Part shown: positions 34,096 to 42,937 of the stretch, piece after piece
Layout: every line of letters starts with the position of its first letter
Position numbering within the stretch: the stretch's first letter is position 1
Source of the DNA: CAVRTM01 sp963696105
Lineage (GTDB): Bacteria > Actinomycetota > Actinomycetes > Actinomycetales > Dermatophilaceae
Length of the DNA: 64,000 bases
Direction of reading: 5' to 3'
NCBI GenBank assembly: GCA_963696105.1
Contig: CAVOIP010000005.1
Location: 1,612,001-1,676,000 of the forward strand
Notes under the pieces: generated by a model
Told to the model about the DNA's origin: nothing
Databases searched by the model: none
The model's input: the letters and a program-made list of their open reading frames with translations, nothing else
Program-made: the position numbers and the translations under genes

Positions 34096-36237
34096 CTACC
34101 GCAGCGTCAGCTGCAGCGTGGGGGGCGTGCCGGTCTGGCGGCTGGTGAGGCCCAGGCCGTCGCTGGTGGTGGTGGTCAGGCCGAGGGACAGGGTGGATCC
34201 GACGTCGCCCTGCAGCGCGCTCGGGGTCAGGGTGATCGAGTACGGCGCGTTGGTGGTCGTCGGCTTGACCAGGGAGCCGAGGGTGGCCGACCCGAGGGCC
34301 TTGCGGGTGGTGTACGTGGTGCTCTCTGACCAGGTGTCGTCGCTGACGGGGCGGACGGTGAAGGTGCCCCCGGAGCCGCTGGTGCTGTTGGTGGTGGTGC
34401 GCACCTTCAGCGTGGCGGCGGTGATGGTGCGGCCGGCGTACGCGGCGAGGTTGAACTTGAGGTAGCCGACGTTGACCGGGCTGTTGTCCACCCACACGGT
34501 CGTGGAGGTGCCGTACTGGGTGCCGGGGCTGGAGCCGTTGACGTAGGTGTCGGCGGTCGCCGTGAGTGTGACGGTGCTCGTCGGCGCAGCCGCGGCCGTC
34601 GTGAACGTCCACGTCCGGGCGGCGACGGTGTTGCCCGCCAGGTCCTTGGCTCCGCTGACCCGGGCGGTGTAGGACGTCCCGGCCTTGAGGTTGGCCGTCG
34701 GGTTCAGCGTGGCCGTGGTGCCGGCGATGTTCAGCGTGACGGTGCCTGCCAGGCGTGCCGTCCCTGTCCCCTCGGAGAGGGTGAAGGTGGAGGTGTTGAT
34801 GCTGGCGGGGTCCATCGCCTCCGAGAACGTGGCGGTGGCGTTGGCCGTGACGGCCTGCCCGGTGGCCTTGTCCGCCGGGCTGACCGCCGTGACGGTCGGC
34901 GCGGTCGTGTCACCGCCGCGGATGGTCATGTAGTTGTGCACGTAGAACCGGGTGCTGTCGTCGCCGGCCAGGACGAGCAGGCCCGTGCTGCTGTTGACGG
35001 TCTGCTTGGTCGAGGTGGTGTTGTTGATCCTGGGGTCCAGCGAGCTCTTGATGAACGGCGTGCCGGTGCCGGTAGGGAAGGCGAGCGTGCCCAACGGGGC
35101 GCTCTTGGTGTAGACGGTGCCGCCGTTGCAGCACGGCCCCGCGCCGAACAGGTGCGCCTCGTGGTTGGTGGAGTCGAGGAGGATGATCACCCGGGTGACG
35201 TCGTCCTTGACCTGCCAGGCGGTGCTGTGCGTCCACGTGCCGTTGAGGTTCAGTCGGTAGACCACGATCAGCGGGTCGGCGGGGTTGGGGGTGGTGGCGT
35301 CGTTCTTGGAGGTCTTGACCGCGGCGTAGAGGTTGCCGCTGGCGTCGGCGTCGATGGACTTGATGTTGAGGTGGTCGTCCGGGCAGAGCGTGTCGGCGCA
35401 CAGCCGGATCCCGGCCCAGGAGGCGGCGGTGTCGCCGGCCCCGTCGACGTGGCTGGCGAAGTAGAGGCCGTTGGCGGCCCCGACGCTCTCGTTGGACCAC
35501 AGCACCCCGATCCGGCGGGTGGCGGTGTTGGTGTCCTTGTAGGCCACCAGCGTGGCGATGTCGTCCAGGCTCAGGTTGTTCGCGCCGGTGACCGGCAACA
35601 CGTAGGGGGCGGTCCAGGTGGTGTCGTTGGTGGTGGAGTGGGCCACGCGGACCTCACGCCCGCCGGCGGTGTTCTCGGTGGTGTAGGTGACCCAGAGCTT
35701 GCCGGTGCTGTCCTTGTCGAGGACGGCCGCCTCGGCCCTCTTGTTCACCACCGTCTTGGACGCCTCCAGGGTGTACGTCTTGGTGGCGGTGCTGTAGCCG
35801 AACCGCTGGAACTTCAGGCCGAGGTCGGTCGCGGTGGTGTCGGTGTCCTTCATGTGGGTCAGGACGTAGAGCTTGCTGCCGTCCCAGAGGGTGTCGGCCT
35901 CGGAGTTGCGGCGTCCGTCGATGATGGTGCCGGTGGGCGTCCAGGCGTTGGTGGCCTGCGCGGCCTGGTTGAACCGGTGGATCTCCATGCGGCGAACGGT
36001 GTTGTTCCAGAGGGCCCCCCACCAGGTGCCGTCGGCGTACCAGAGCTTGCTCTCGGGCTTCTGTCCGGTCGGGGCGGTGATCGAGCTCGAGTAGGAGAAG
36101 TCGCGGTAGCCGACCTCCACCGCCGCCGACCGGGCGCCGGTGGGGGCGACCAGCGAGCCGGCCAGCAGCCCCAGCAGGATGGTTCCCAGGGCCAGCAACC
36201 GTGTCCGGGCCCGAACGACATGGACGGTACGAAGCAT
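34096..36237 (-). CDS. secreted propeller / Ig-like / DNRLRE protein
   Basis: A 713-residue exported protein. A signal peptide (MLRTVHVVRARTRLLALGTILLGLLAG, cleavage near residue 38) is followed by a domain of about 390 residues rich in Trp/Asp/Gly blades (KLWYADGTWWGALWN, KLYVLTHMKD, KLWVTYTTEN, RIGVLWSNE), which looks like a sialidase-type beta-propeller. Next comes a bacterial Ig-like module (APTVTAVSPADKATGQAVTA with ATFSEAMDP) and a C-terminal DNRLRE/CBM96-type module (DTYVNGSSPGTQYGTSTTVWVD). No catalytic residues or cell-wall anchor are recognised. It may bind or process an external glycan; substrate unknown. Confidence 0.85.
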   Translation of the reverse strand: MLRTVHVVRARTRLLALGTILLGLLAGSLVAPTGARSAAVEVGYRDFSYSSSITAPTGQKPESKLWYADGTWWGALWNNTVRRMEIHRFNQAAQATNAWTPTGTIIDGRRNSEADTLWDGSKLYVLTHMKDTDTTATDLGLKFQRFGYSTATKTYTLEASKTVVNKRAEAAVLDKDSTGKLWVTYTTENTAGGREVRVAHSTTNDTTWTAPYVLPVTGANNLSLDDIATLVAYKDTNTATRRIGVLWSNESVGAANGLYFASHVDGAGDTAASWAGIRLCADTLCPDDHLNIKSIDADASGNLYAAVKTSKNDATTPNPADPLIVVYRLNLNGTWTHSTAWQVKDDVTRVIILLDSTNHEAHLFGAGPCCNGGTVYTKSAPLGTLAFPTGTGTPFIKSSLDPRINNTTSTKQTVNSSTGLLVLAGDDSTRFYVHNYMTIRGGDTTAPTVTAVSPADKATGQAVTANATATFSEAMDPASINTSTFTLSEGTGTARLAGTVTLNIAGTTATLNPTANLKAGTSYTARVSGAKDLAGNTVAARTWTFTTAAAAPTSTVTLTATADTYVNGSSPGTQYGTSTTVWVDNSPVNVGYLKFNLAAYAGRTITAATLKVRTTTNSTSGSGGTFTVRPVSDDTWSESTTYTTRKALGSATLGSLVKPTTTNAPYSITLTPSALQGDVGSTLSLGLTTTTSDGLGLTSRQTGTPPTLQLTLR

Positions 36238-36354
36238 GGGTCCCCCCTGGCTGGCTGTTGAATTCCTGCCACCCTGACCGCTGCCTTGTCGGAAACAGTC
36301 GTGAGGCCGCCGTATGATTGGGGGCCCAAATTTGGGGAGTCTGTCGTACGCCGG

Positions 36355-36733
36355 TCAGCGCGTGGGGGACCCGTCCAGCACGACGATGCCGTCGTCGTTG
36401 CTCCAGAGCTGCTGGCCGCGGCGGTAGGTCACGCCACCGAAGGAGACGGGGCTGTCGAGCTCCCCGGCGCCGTTCTCGGCGCTCTTGCGCGGGTTCGACC
36501 CCAGGGCCTTGACGCCCAGCGGCAGGTCGCGGAGGGCGGCCACGTCCCGCACCGCGCCGTGGACCACCACGCCGCGCCCACCCGTGGGCCACCGCGGACG
36601 CGGCGATCTGGTCGCCCATCAGCGCCGAGTGCAGGGACCCGCCGCCGTCGACGACGAGCACCTGGCCCTCGCCGGGCGTGGCGAGGACCTGCTTGACGAG
36701 GGCGTTGTCCTGGAAACAGCGGACGGTGCGCAC
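36355..36733 (-). pseudogene. rraA: RraA-family remnant, 5'-truncated and frameshifted
   Basis: About 125 codons of an RraA / oxoacid-aldolase-like protein remain. The upstream frame reads VRTVRCFQDNALVKQVL, EGQVLVVDGGGSLHSALMGDQIA and AHGWA; one apparent extra base near 36574 shifts the frame to VVVHGAVRDVAALRDLPLGV and KALGSNPRKSAENGAGELD, ending FGGVTYRRGQQL. RraA proteins are about 155-165 residues; here the first 35-45 residues are absent and the homology begins only 14 bp after the stop of the adjacent regulator. This looks like a decayed gene. The symbol is by family, not proven function. Confidence 0.8.
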
Positions 36734-36746
36734 CGTGCAGGTAGCC

Positions 36747-37334
36747 TCAGGCGCTGCCGCTCCAGGGGGCGGGCACCAGCACCCACACCATCTCGGCCGG
36801 GCGGGTCGAGCTGGCGTTGACCCAGGTGTGCGGCTCACCGCCGGCGAACGTCAGCGCGTCGCCGGCGGTGAGCCGCTGCCGACGGTCGCTGAGGACGAGG
36901 TCAACCGAACCGCGGAGGACGTAGAGCACCTCGAGCTCGCAGCTGATCGTGTAGAGCTCCTCCCCGCCGCTGCCACCAGGCTCCGCAGCGGTGTGCACCA
37001 CCTGCAGGCGGGGCTGGCCGCGCGGCGTCATCAGGCGCTCGTTCACCCCGGTCCCGCCGAGGTCGATCGTCGGCGCGGTCTCGCGCCGGACCAGGGCGAC
37101 CTCCGGTACGGCGAAGAGGGACCCCACGTCCAGGCTCATCACCTCGCACAGCGTGATCAGCGACGCCACGCTGAGCGACGTCTCGTCACGCTCGACCCGG
37201 CTGAGGAACCCCTTGGTCAGGCCGGCCGACAGGGCCAGCTGGTCGAGGGTGTAGCCGTGCGCCTTGCGGGCGGCCCGCAGCTTGGCGCCGATGCGGATCC
37301 CGCTGTTGGTCGGTGACACGGGCAGTGGGCGCAT
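36747..37334 (-). CDS. XRE-cupin transcriptional regulator
   Basis: The 195-residue protein joins an XRE helix-turn-helix (about 13-67: IGAKLRAARKAHGYTLDQLA, LTKGFLSRVERDETSLSVASL) to a cupin sensor (about 110-190: YTISCELEVLYVLRGSVDLVL, RLTAGDALTFAGGEPHTWVN). This is the PuuR-like architecture that often controls polyamine and amino-acid genes. It is divergent from agmatinase, with inverted repeats between them, so it probably regulates speB; that link is inference. Confidence 0.88.
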   Translation of the reverse strand: MRPLPVSPTNSGIRIGAKLRAARKAHGYTLDQLALSAGLTKGFLSRVERDETSLSVASLITLCEVMSLDVGSLFAVPEVALVRRETAPTIDLGGTGVNERLMTPRGQPRLQVVHTAAEPGGSGGEELYTISCELEVLYVLRGSVDLVLSDRRQRLTAGDALTFAGGEPHTWVNASSTRPAEMVWVLVPAPWSGSA

Positions 37335-37413
37335 GCGGCGGTTCCTCCCGGGCTGGGACCGGCCCGCAGCGCGCTGCCGGCCCTTGACACGCCATCATTG
37401 CTACAGCGATGCT

Positions 37414-37433
37414 CCAATGGCAACATTGGTTGC
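37414..37433. promoter_or_regulatory. overlapping inverted repeats, probable XRE-cupin operator
   Basis: Two nested dyads overlap: CCAAT-N6-ATTGG (37414-37429) and GCAAC-ATTG-GTTGC (37420-37433). A TTGACA -35-like hexamer lies upstream at 37384-37389. The site is between the XRE-cupin gene and agmatinase. Confidence 0.6.
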
Positions 37434-37486
37434 TCCCCAGGCAACTTCTGCGTCCCTCGACCGTCTCCCGAAGGTGCTGAGAACTG

Positions 37487-38434
37487 ATGACTTCCACCCC
37501 CGCCCGCGGTCCGGTCGACGCGACGGTGACCCCCCGGTACGGCGGGCCGGCCACGTTCGCGCGCCTGCCTCGCCTGGACGAGGTGGAGCGCGCCGACGTC
37601 GCGGTCGTGGGCGTCCCGTTTGACTCCGGCGTGAGCTACCGCCCCGGCGCGCGGTTCGGCCCGGCCCACGTCCGCACCTCCTCCAAGCTGCTGCGGGACT
37701 TCAACCCGGTGCAGGACGTCGAGCCGTTCGCCGTGCAGCAGGTCGTCGACGCCGGTGACATCTCGTGCAACCCCTTCGACATCAGCGAGGCGGTCCGGCA
37801 GATCGACGAAGGCGCCCGCGCCATCGCCGGCACCGGCGCCAAGCTGATGACCATCGGTGGCGACCACACGATCGCCCTGCCGCTGCTGCGGGTCATGCAC
37901 GAGATGCACGGCCCGATCGCGGTGGTGCACTTCGACGCCCACCTGGACACCTGGGACACCTACTTCGGTGCACCCATCACCCACGGCACGCCGTTCCGTC
38001 GGGCGAGCGAGGAGGGCCTGGTCGACCGCACCGGCAGCATGCACGTCGGCATCCGGGGGCCGCTCTACTCCCGCCAGGACCTCACCGACGACCAGGTCCT
38101 CGGCTTCCAGGTGGTCGGTGCCCACGACATGGACGACCTCGGGTGGCGTGGTGTCGTGGAGCGGATCCGCGCGCGCGTGGGCGACCGGCCGACCTACGTC
38201 TCGCTCGACATCGACGTGCTCGACCCGGCGTTCGCCCCGGGCACCGGCACGCCCGAGGCGGGCGGCCTGACCAGCCGGGAGCTGCTCAACATCCTGCGCT
38301 CGTTCAGCGCCCTCAACCTCGTCGGTGCCGACATCGTCGAGGTGGCACCCGCCTACGACCACGCCGAGGTGACCGGCATCGCGGCCTCGCACGCGGCGTA
38401 CGAGCTGATCAGTGCGATGGCTCCCCGGTCGTGA
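37487..38434 (+). CDS. speB: agmatinase / ureohydrolase
   Basis: A 315-residue arginase-superfamily enzyme with the binuclear manganese motifs GGDHTIALP, FDAHLDTWD and SLDIDVLDPAFAPGTGTPE. Asp and His ligands are all present. It hydrolyses agmatine (or a related guanidino compound) to putrescine and urea; the AGGLTSRE segment is typical of agmatinases. Its 3' end overlaps the oppositely oriented LigD-type gene by 26 bp. The adjacent XRE-cupin regulator supports a polyamine role. Confidence 0.9.
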   Translation: MTSTPARGPVDATVTPRYGGPATFARLPRLDEVERADVAVVGVPFDSGVSYRPGARFGPAHVRTSSKLLRDFNPVQDVEPFAVQQVVDAGDISCNPFDISEAVRQIDEGARAIAGTGAKLMTIGGDHTIALPLLRVMHEMHGPIAVVHFDAHLDTWDTYFGAPITHGTPFRRASEEGLVDRTGSMHVGIRGPLYSRQDLTDDQVLGFQVVGAHDMDDLGWRGVVERIRARVGDRPTYVSLDIDVLDPAFAPGTGTPEAGGLTSRELLNILRSFSALNLVGADIVEVAPAYDHAEVTGIAASHAAYELISAMAPRS

Positions 38435-39401
38435 CGTCGGCCGGGCCGCCGGGGTCAGGCGCTCCCTCGCGCTCGTCGCGGTCGGCCCACTCCAGCAACG
38501 TGTCGAGGCTGAAGGTCGTGTCGTCGATGCCGGCGTGCACATCGCCCAGGGTGGCGAACCGGCTGGGCACCGTGGCGATGGTGCAGTCGCCGGGCGCGAC
38601 GTCGTCGACCTCGGCCCAGGTGATCGGCGTCGACACCGTCGCCTCGGGCACGCCGCGGACCGAGTAGGCGCTGGCGATGGTGTGGTCGCGGGCGTTCTGG
38701 TTGTAGTCCACGAACAACGCCCGCGGGTCACGGTCCTTGCGCCACCACGTGGTCGTGACGTCCTGCGGGGCGCGCCGCTCGACCTCGCGCGCGAAGGCGA
38801 GGGCGGCACGACGTACGTCGGCGAAGCCCCAGCGTGGCTCGATCCGCACGTAGACGTGCAGCCCCGAGCCGCCCGAGGTCTTCGGCCAGCCCACGGCGCC
38901 GAGCTCGTCGAGCACCTCGTGCGCGACGTGGGCGACCCGGCGCACGGTGTCGAACCCGCACTCCGGGCCCGGGTCGAGGTCAATCCGCCACTCGTCGGGA
39001 CGCTCGGTGTCGGCCCGGCGTGAGTTCCAGGGGTGGAACTCCACGGTCGACATCTGCACCGCCCAGATCACGCTGGCCAGCTCGGTCACGCAGAGCTCGT
39101 CGGCGTGCCGGCCCGAGGGGAAGGACACCCGGACCGTCTCCACCCACGGCGGCGCTCCGTGCGGCAGCCGCTTCTGGTGCACCTTCTCGCCGCTGAGTCC
39201 CTCGGGGAAGCGGTGCATCATGCAGGGCCGTTCCCGCAGGGCGCGGACGATCCCGTCACCGACCGCGAGGTAGTAGCGCGCGAGGTCCAGCTTGGTGGCA
39301 CCGGTGGCGGGGAAGTAGACGCGGTCGGGGTTGGACAGGCGCACCGTCCGGTCCCCGACCTCGAGCTCCACCGATGGACTCCTGCTTCCCGAGGGCGACA
39401 T
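38409..39401 (-). CDS. LigD-type polymerase/primase domain protein (NHEJ)
   Basis: The 330-residue protein is a stand-alone archaeo-eukaryotic primase-type polymerase domain as in LigD: LSNPDRVYFPATGATKLDLARYY, TELASVIWAVQMSTVEFHPW, the catalytic DEWRIDLDPG, PKTSGGSGLHVYVRI and DYNQNARDHTIASAYSVRG. Such domains add ribonucleotides or fill gaps in non-homologous end joining; no Ku or ligase gene is in this window. The ATG at 39401 lies 7 nt after a TAGGTT hexamer, so the transcript is probably leaderless. It overlaps speB tail to tail. Confidence 0.9.
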   Translation of the reverse strand: MSPSGSRSPSVELEVGDRTVRLSNPDRVYFPATGATKLDLARYYLAVGDGIVRALRERPCMMHRFPEGLSGEKVHQKRLPHGAPPWVETVRVSFPSGRHADELCVTELASVIWAVQMSTVEFHPWNSRRADTERPDEWRIDLDPGPECGFDTVRRVAHVAHEVLDELGAVGWPKTSGGSGLHVYVRIEPRWGFADVRRAALAFAREVERRAPQDVTTTWWRKDRDPRALFVDYNQNARDHTIASAYSVRGVPEATVSTPITWAEVDDVAPGDCTIATVPSRFATLGDVHAGIDDTTFSLDTLLEWADRDEREGAPDPGGPADVTTGEPSH

Positions 39402-39408
39402 GGGCCTC

Positions 39409-39414
39409 AACCTA
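39409..39414 (-). promoter_or_regulatory. -10 element of leaderless LigD-type gene
   Basis: TAGGTT on the minus strand ends 7 nt before the start codon at 39401. Confidence 0.5.
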
Positions 39415-39442
39415 GCCAAGGCCGGACGCCGGCTCCAGCAGG

Positions 39443-40048
39443 TCAGCCGGTGGTGAACCGGCGCAGGTCGGCCGGGGTGTCGATGTCGTCGGCCGACCCG
39501 ACGTCGTCGCAAGCGACCTCGCTGACCTGGCCGGGGTGCGCCCGCAGCCAGGCCCGGGCGCCGCGGTCCCCGACGGCGCTCGCAGCGACCTGCGCCCACG
39601 TCGCCGCCGGCAGCAGGACCGGGTTGCGCGGTGCGCCGCCGTACGTCGCCACCGCCGCGCGGCCGTCGGCGCGCCAGGCCGCGACCAGCCGCTCGACGGT
39701 CGCGGCCGTCATCCCCGGCTGGTCGACCAGGGACACCACCGCCGCGTCGGCGCGGCCGTCCAGGCAGTGCAGCGCGGCGCGCAGGGACGAGCCCATCCCC
39801 GTGACCCAGTCAGGGTTCGTGACCACCTCGATGCCCGTGCCGTCGACGGCGGCCACGGCGTCCTCAGCCCGGGCGCCGAGGACGACGACGACCGGTGCGC
39901 ACCCCGCATGCCGCAGCGTCCGCACCGCCCGGTCGAGCAGCAGCTCGTCACCGACGCGCAGCAGCGCCTTGGGCAGCCCGAGGCGGGTCCCGGCGCCGGC
40001 GGCGAGGACGACCCCGGCCACCCGGGTCGCGCGGTCCTGCCCGTCCAT
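39443..40048 (-). CDS. MobA-like nucleotidyltransferase (MocA type)
   Basis: A 201-residue NTP transferase: GVVLAAGAGTRLGLPKALL is the nucleotide-binding loop, followed by VVVVLGARAEDAVAAV, NPDWVTGMGSSLRAAL and VVSLVDQPGM. The pattern is that of MocA-type molybdenum-cofactor cytidylyltransferases, which prepare the cofactor used by xanthine- and CO-dehydrogenase-family enzymes. A form II cox cluster lies 15 kb away, which fits but does not prove this. ATG 40048 has GGAAGGA upstream. Confidence 0.82.
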   Translation of the reverse strand: MDGQDRATRVAGVVLAAGAGTRLGLPKALLRVGDELLLDRAVRTLRHAGCAPVVVVLGARAEDAVAAVDGTGIEVVTNPDWVTGMGSSLRAALHCLDGRADAAVVSLVDQPGMTAATVERLVAAWRADGRAAVATYGGAPRNPVLLPAATWAQVAASAVGDRGARAWLRAHPGQVSEVACDDVGSADDIDTPADLRRFTTG

Positions 40049-40220
40049 GGACGTCCTTCCGTTGCGGATGCCGCGAGGGTATCCGCCGGCTCGGTCTGGA
40101 CGGCCGGCGCCGTGGCTGGGAAACTGCGGAGCACGAGCCAACGACGACGTCCTTGGTCACCAGGGGGCAAACAGCCCGGAACGGCGGCGCGGAAGCCGCG
40201 GTCGACCCCTTGGAGAGGGC

Positions 40221-42110
40221 ATGAGTCGAGGTCGTCCCCTGAGAGCCGTCGTGGCCGCGGCATCCCTCGTCGCCGCGCCGGTGGCCACGTCCGCGGCGCT
40301 GCCGGCGGCGTCCCCGGGGCCAGCGGGACTCCCCGCGGTGGCCGAGGTCAGGCTCGCCTCGGCCGTGCCCGCGTGGGTCACAGCGCCGTCGGCCGCCAGC
40401 CCCCGTCTCAGTGGCCGGCCGGCGGCGTCCAGCACGGTGGAGGTCTCGCTGCAGCTCCCGATGCGTTCGCAGCGGCTGGCCGAGGACGCCGTCGCCCGGG
40501 GGGAGGTCCTCTCGCAGGCCGAGTACGACCGGCGCTTCGGCGTGCCGCAGGCCCAGGTCGACGCCGTCACGACGTGGCTCCGGAGCCAGGGCCTCACGGT
40601 CACCTCCGCGGACCGCGGGGCGGGTGCCGTCGGGGCCCGGGGCTCGGTCGCGGCGCTGCAGCGCGCCCTGCACACCACGCTGGCCACGGCCGTCCAGCAG
40701 GGGCACGCCGGGCTGGTGCCCGTCACGGCGCCTGTGCTGCCGGCCTCGCTCGGTGTCAGCGCGGTCCTGGGGCTGGACACCACGGCCCTGGCCTCGCCGG
40801 CGAGCGTGCGGCGACCCGCCGTACCCGCGAGTGGGCGGTGGTCAGGCGCGCCGGCGGCGACCCGGCGCCCTGTCGGGGACACGCGGTGCGCTCACTACTG
40901 GGGGGAGCACGTCAACACCGCGGTCAAGCCCTACGCCAACGAGTCCAACTATCTCTGCGATGGTTACCGGCCCCTGCAGCTGGCCGCGATGTACGGCGTG
41001 AGGAGTGCCAGGCACCTCGCGCCGACGGTGGCCATCCTCGGTGCCTACGACGCCAAGGCCATGAAGGCGGCCACCAACACCTACATGGCCCGGTACCACT
41101 ACCTGAGGCTGGCCGGCTACACCGCCTACCCGGCGGCGAACCCGCGGTTCCAGAGCCAGTGCGGCGGCACGTCGGTGTGGGCCGGCGAGCAGGCACTGGA
41201 CGTGCAGGCCACGCACTCGATCGCCCCGTCGGCCCGGATCCTGTACTACGGGGCGCGCAGCTGCGCGCTCAGCGACATGCTGGCGGCGTTCCAGCGGGTC
41301 GTGAGCGACCGCAGGGCCACGACGGTCTCGCTGTCCTTCGGCTCACCGTCGGAGGAGCAGCTGCCGGCGGCCCTGCACGACGCCTGGACGAAGACGGCCC
41401 TGCAGGCCTCGCTGGCCGGCATCAGCGTCTTCGCCTCCTCCGGCGACGACGGCGACAGCTCCCGCGCGACCGGCGGGCGCAGGGCCGTCGAGGTGCCGGC
41501 GGCCTACGCCTACGTGACGGCGGTCGGTGGCACCTCCGAGGGTGCGACGGCCGCGGGGAAGGTCGTCGCGCGCACCGGCTGGGAGGACCGCATCGACCGC
41601 AAGCGGGCCACGGGGTGGACGAGCCTGGGCTTCCTGTGGGGTGCCGGTGGCGGCGTGAGCTCACGCGTGCCGCAACCGTCCTGGCAGGCCGGCAAGGTGC
41701 CGGCCGGCAAGCGCGCCGTCCCTGACGTGGCCGGCCTGGCCGACCCCTTCACCGGGTTCACGACGTACTACGCCGGCAGCTATACGGTCGTCGGCGGCAC
41801 CAGCCTGGCCGCCCCCGTGGTGGCCTCCATCGTCGCGTTGTCCAAGGCGCACACGGGGCGCAAGGTCGGCCTGGCGTCCCCCTCGCTGTACCGGTTGCTC
41901 GGCACCTCGGCGCTGCGTGATGTGAGGGCCGGCAGCGTGGGCATCTACTACCCGTTCAACCCCGCCGGCGCGGGCGCGTCACCGGGCAGCTACGTCGTGG
42001 GGTTCGACCGGAAGCCCCAGGGAGACCTGCAGTCCCGGCCCGGCTGGGACAACGTCACGGGTGTCGGGACCCCGAACGGCACGACGTTCCTCGATGCCTT
42101 CGGCAGGTGA
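40221..42110 (+). CDS. secreted sedolisin (peptidase S53) with pro-domain
   Basis: A 629-residue pro-kumamolisin-type serine carboxyl protease. A signal peptide (about 1-30) and a pro-domain (about 75-200, STVEVSLQLPMRSQRLAEDA, YDRRFGV) precede the catalytic domain. The S53 triad is Glu323 and Asp327 in WAGEQALDVQA and Ser528 in GGTSLAAPV; SSGDDGD supplies the oxyanion Asp. Such enzymes work outside the cell at acidic pH after autoprocessing. The domain ends with the usual calcium-site region WDNVTGVGTPNG. GAGAGGGC precedes the ATG. Confidence 0.92.
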   Translation: MSRGRPLRAVVAAASLVAAPVATSAALPAASPGPAGLPAVAEVRLASAVPAWVTAPSAASPRLSGRPAASSTVEVSLQLPMRSQRLAEDAVARGEVLSQAEYDRRFGVPQAQVDAVTTWLRSQGLTVTSADRGAGAVGARGSVAALQRALHTTLATAVQQGHAGLVPVTAPVLPASLGVSAVLGLDTTALASPASVRRPAVPASGRWSGAPAATRRPVGDTRCAHYWGEHVNTAVKPYANESNYLCDGYRPLQLAAMYGVRSARHLAPTVAILGAYDAKAMKAATNTYMARYHYLRLAGYTAYPAANPRFQSQCGGTSVWAGEQALDVQATHSIAPSARILYYGARSCALSDMLAAFQRVVSDRRATTVSLSFGSPSEEQLPAALHDAWTKTALQASLAGISVFASSGDDGDSSRATGGRRAVEVPAAYAYVTAVGGTSEGATAAGKVVARTGWEDRIDRKRATGWTSLGFLWGAGGGVSSRVPQPSWQAGKVPAGKRAVPDVAGLADPFTGFTTYYAGSYTVVGGTSLAAPVVASIVALSKAHTGRKVGLASPSLYRLLGTSALRDVRAGSVGIYYPFNPAGAGASPGSYVVGFDRKPQGDLQSRPGWDNVTGVGTPNGTTFLDAFGR

Positions 42111-42131
42111 GCCCTCCGCCGGTGGCCCGGC

Positions 42132-42896
42132 TCAGCGCGGAGGCATCCGCAGTGCCCCGTCGAGGCGGATCACCTCGCCGTTGAGCATCGGGTTGTCCAC
42201 GATGTGCGCGACGAGCGAGGCGTACTCGCTGGGCAGGCCGAGCCGCGAGGGGTGCGGCACCTGCGCCTCCAGGACGCTCTTCACGTCGCCCGGCAGCCCC
42301 GAGAGCATGGGGGTCTCGAAGGTGCCGGGAGCGACCGTCATGACCCGCAGGTGCTTGTCGGCCAGGTCGCGCGCGGCCGAGAGGGTCAGGCCGGCGACCC
42401 CGCCCTTGGACGCCGCGTAGGCCGCCTGCCCGACCTGTCCGTCGAAGGCGGCGATCGAGGCAGTCATGACGATCACGCCACGGTCGCCGTCCAGCTCGTC
42501 GTTCTCGAGCATCGCCGCCGCGGTCAGGCGCAGCACGTTGAACGTGCCGACCAGGTTGATCTCCACGACGGTGCGGAAGGCGTCGAGCTCCAGCGGGCCG
42601 CGCTTGCCGATGACCCGCCCCGGGGTGCCGACGCCCGCACAGTTCACCACGATGCGCAGCTCGCCGAGCTCCTTGGCGGCCGCGATCGCGTCGAGCACCT
42701 GTGCCTCGTCCCGCACGTCGGCGGGGCTGAAGACGACGTGGTCGCCCAGCTCCTCGGCCAGGCTCGCGCCGGGGGAGGTCGGGAGGTCGACGATGACCAC
42801 CGCGGCGCCTGCCTCGTGCAGCCGGCGGACGGTCGCCTCGCCGAGGCCGGATGCGCCGCCGGTCACGAGCGCCACGGTGGAAGCGTTGATCTGCAA
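42132..42896 (-). CDS. SDR-family 3-hydroxyacyl-CoA dehydrogenase-like enzyme
   Basis: A 254-residue short-chain dehydrogenase: TGGASGLGEAT binds NAD, NCAGVG and the catalytic Ser-Tyr-Lys (MTASIAAFDGQVGQAAYAASKGG) are intact. Sequence features (ADVRDEAQVL, GTFNVLRLTAAAM, APGTFETPML) match HSD10-type 3-hydroxyacyl-CoA dehydrogenases. The start is TTG 42896, giving LQINASTVALVTGG, with AAAGGA 8 nt upstream; no ATG or GTG is available close to the fold start. It follows the acyl-CoA dehydrogenase gene, suggesting a beta-oxidation-like pair. Confidence 0.87.
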   Translation of the reverse strand: MQINASTVALVTGGASGLGEATVRRLHEAGAAVVIVDLPTSPGASLAEELGDHVVFSPADVRDEAQVLDAIAAAKELGELRIVVNCAGVGTPGRVIGKRGPLELDAFRTVVEINLVGTFNVLRLTAAAMLENDELDGDRGVIVMTASIAAFDGQVGQAAYAASKGGVAGLTLSAARDLADKHLRVMTVAPGTFETPMLSGLPGDVKSVLEAQVPHPSRLGLPSEYASLVAHIVDNPMLNGEVIRLDGALRMPPR

Positions 42897-42937
42897 GGGT
42901 TTTCCTTTCGGAGCAGGGGAAGGTCGTGGGGGAAGGG

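Noticed and set aside
39033..40220. Upstream extension of the sedolisin frame
   Set aside because: It covers the LigD-type and MobA-like genes in antisense; the true start is the ATG at 40221 before a signal peptide.
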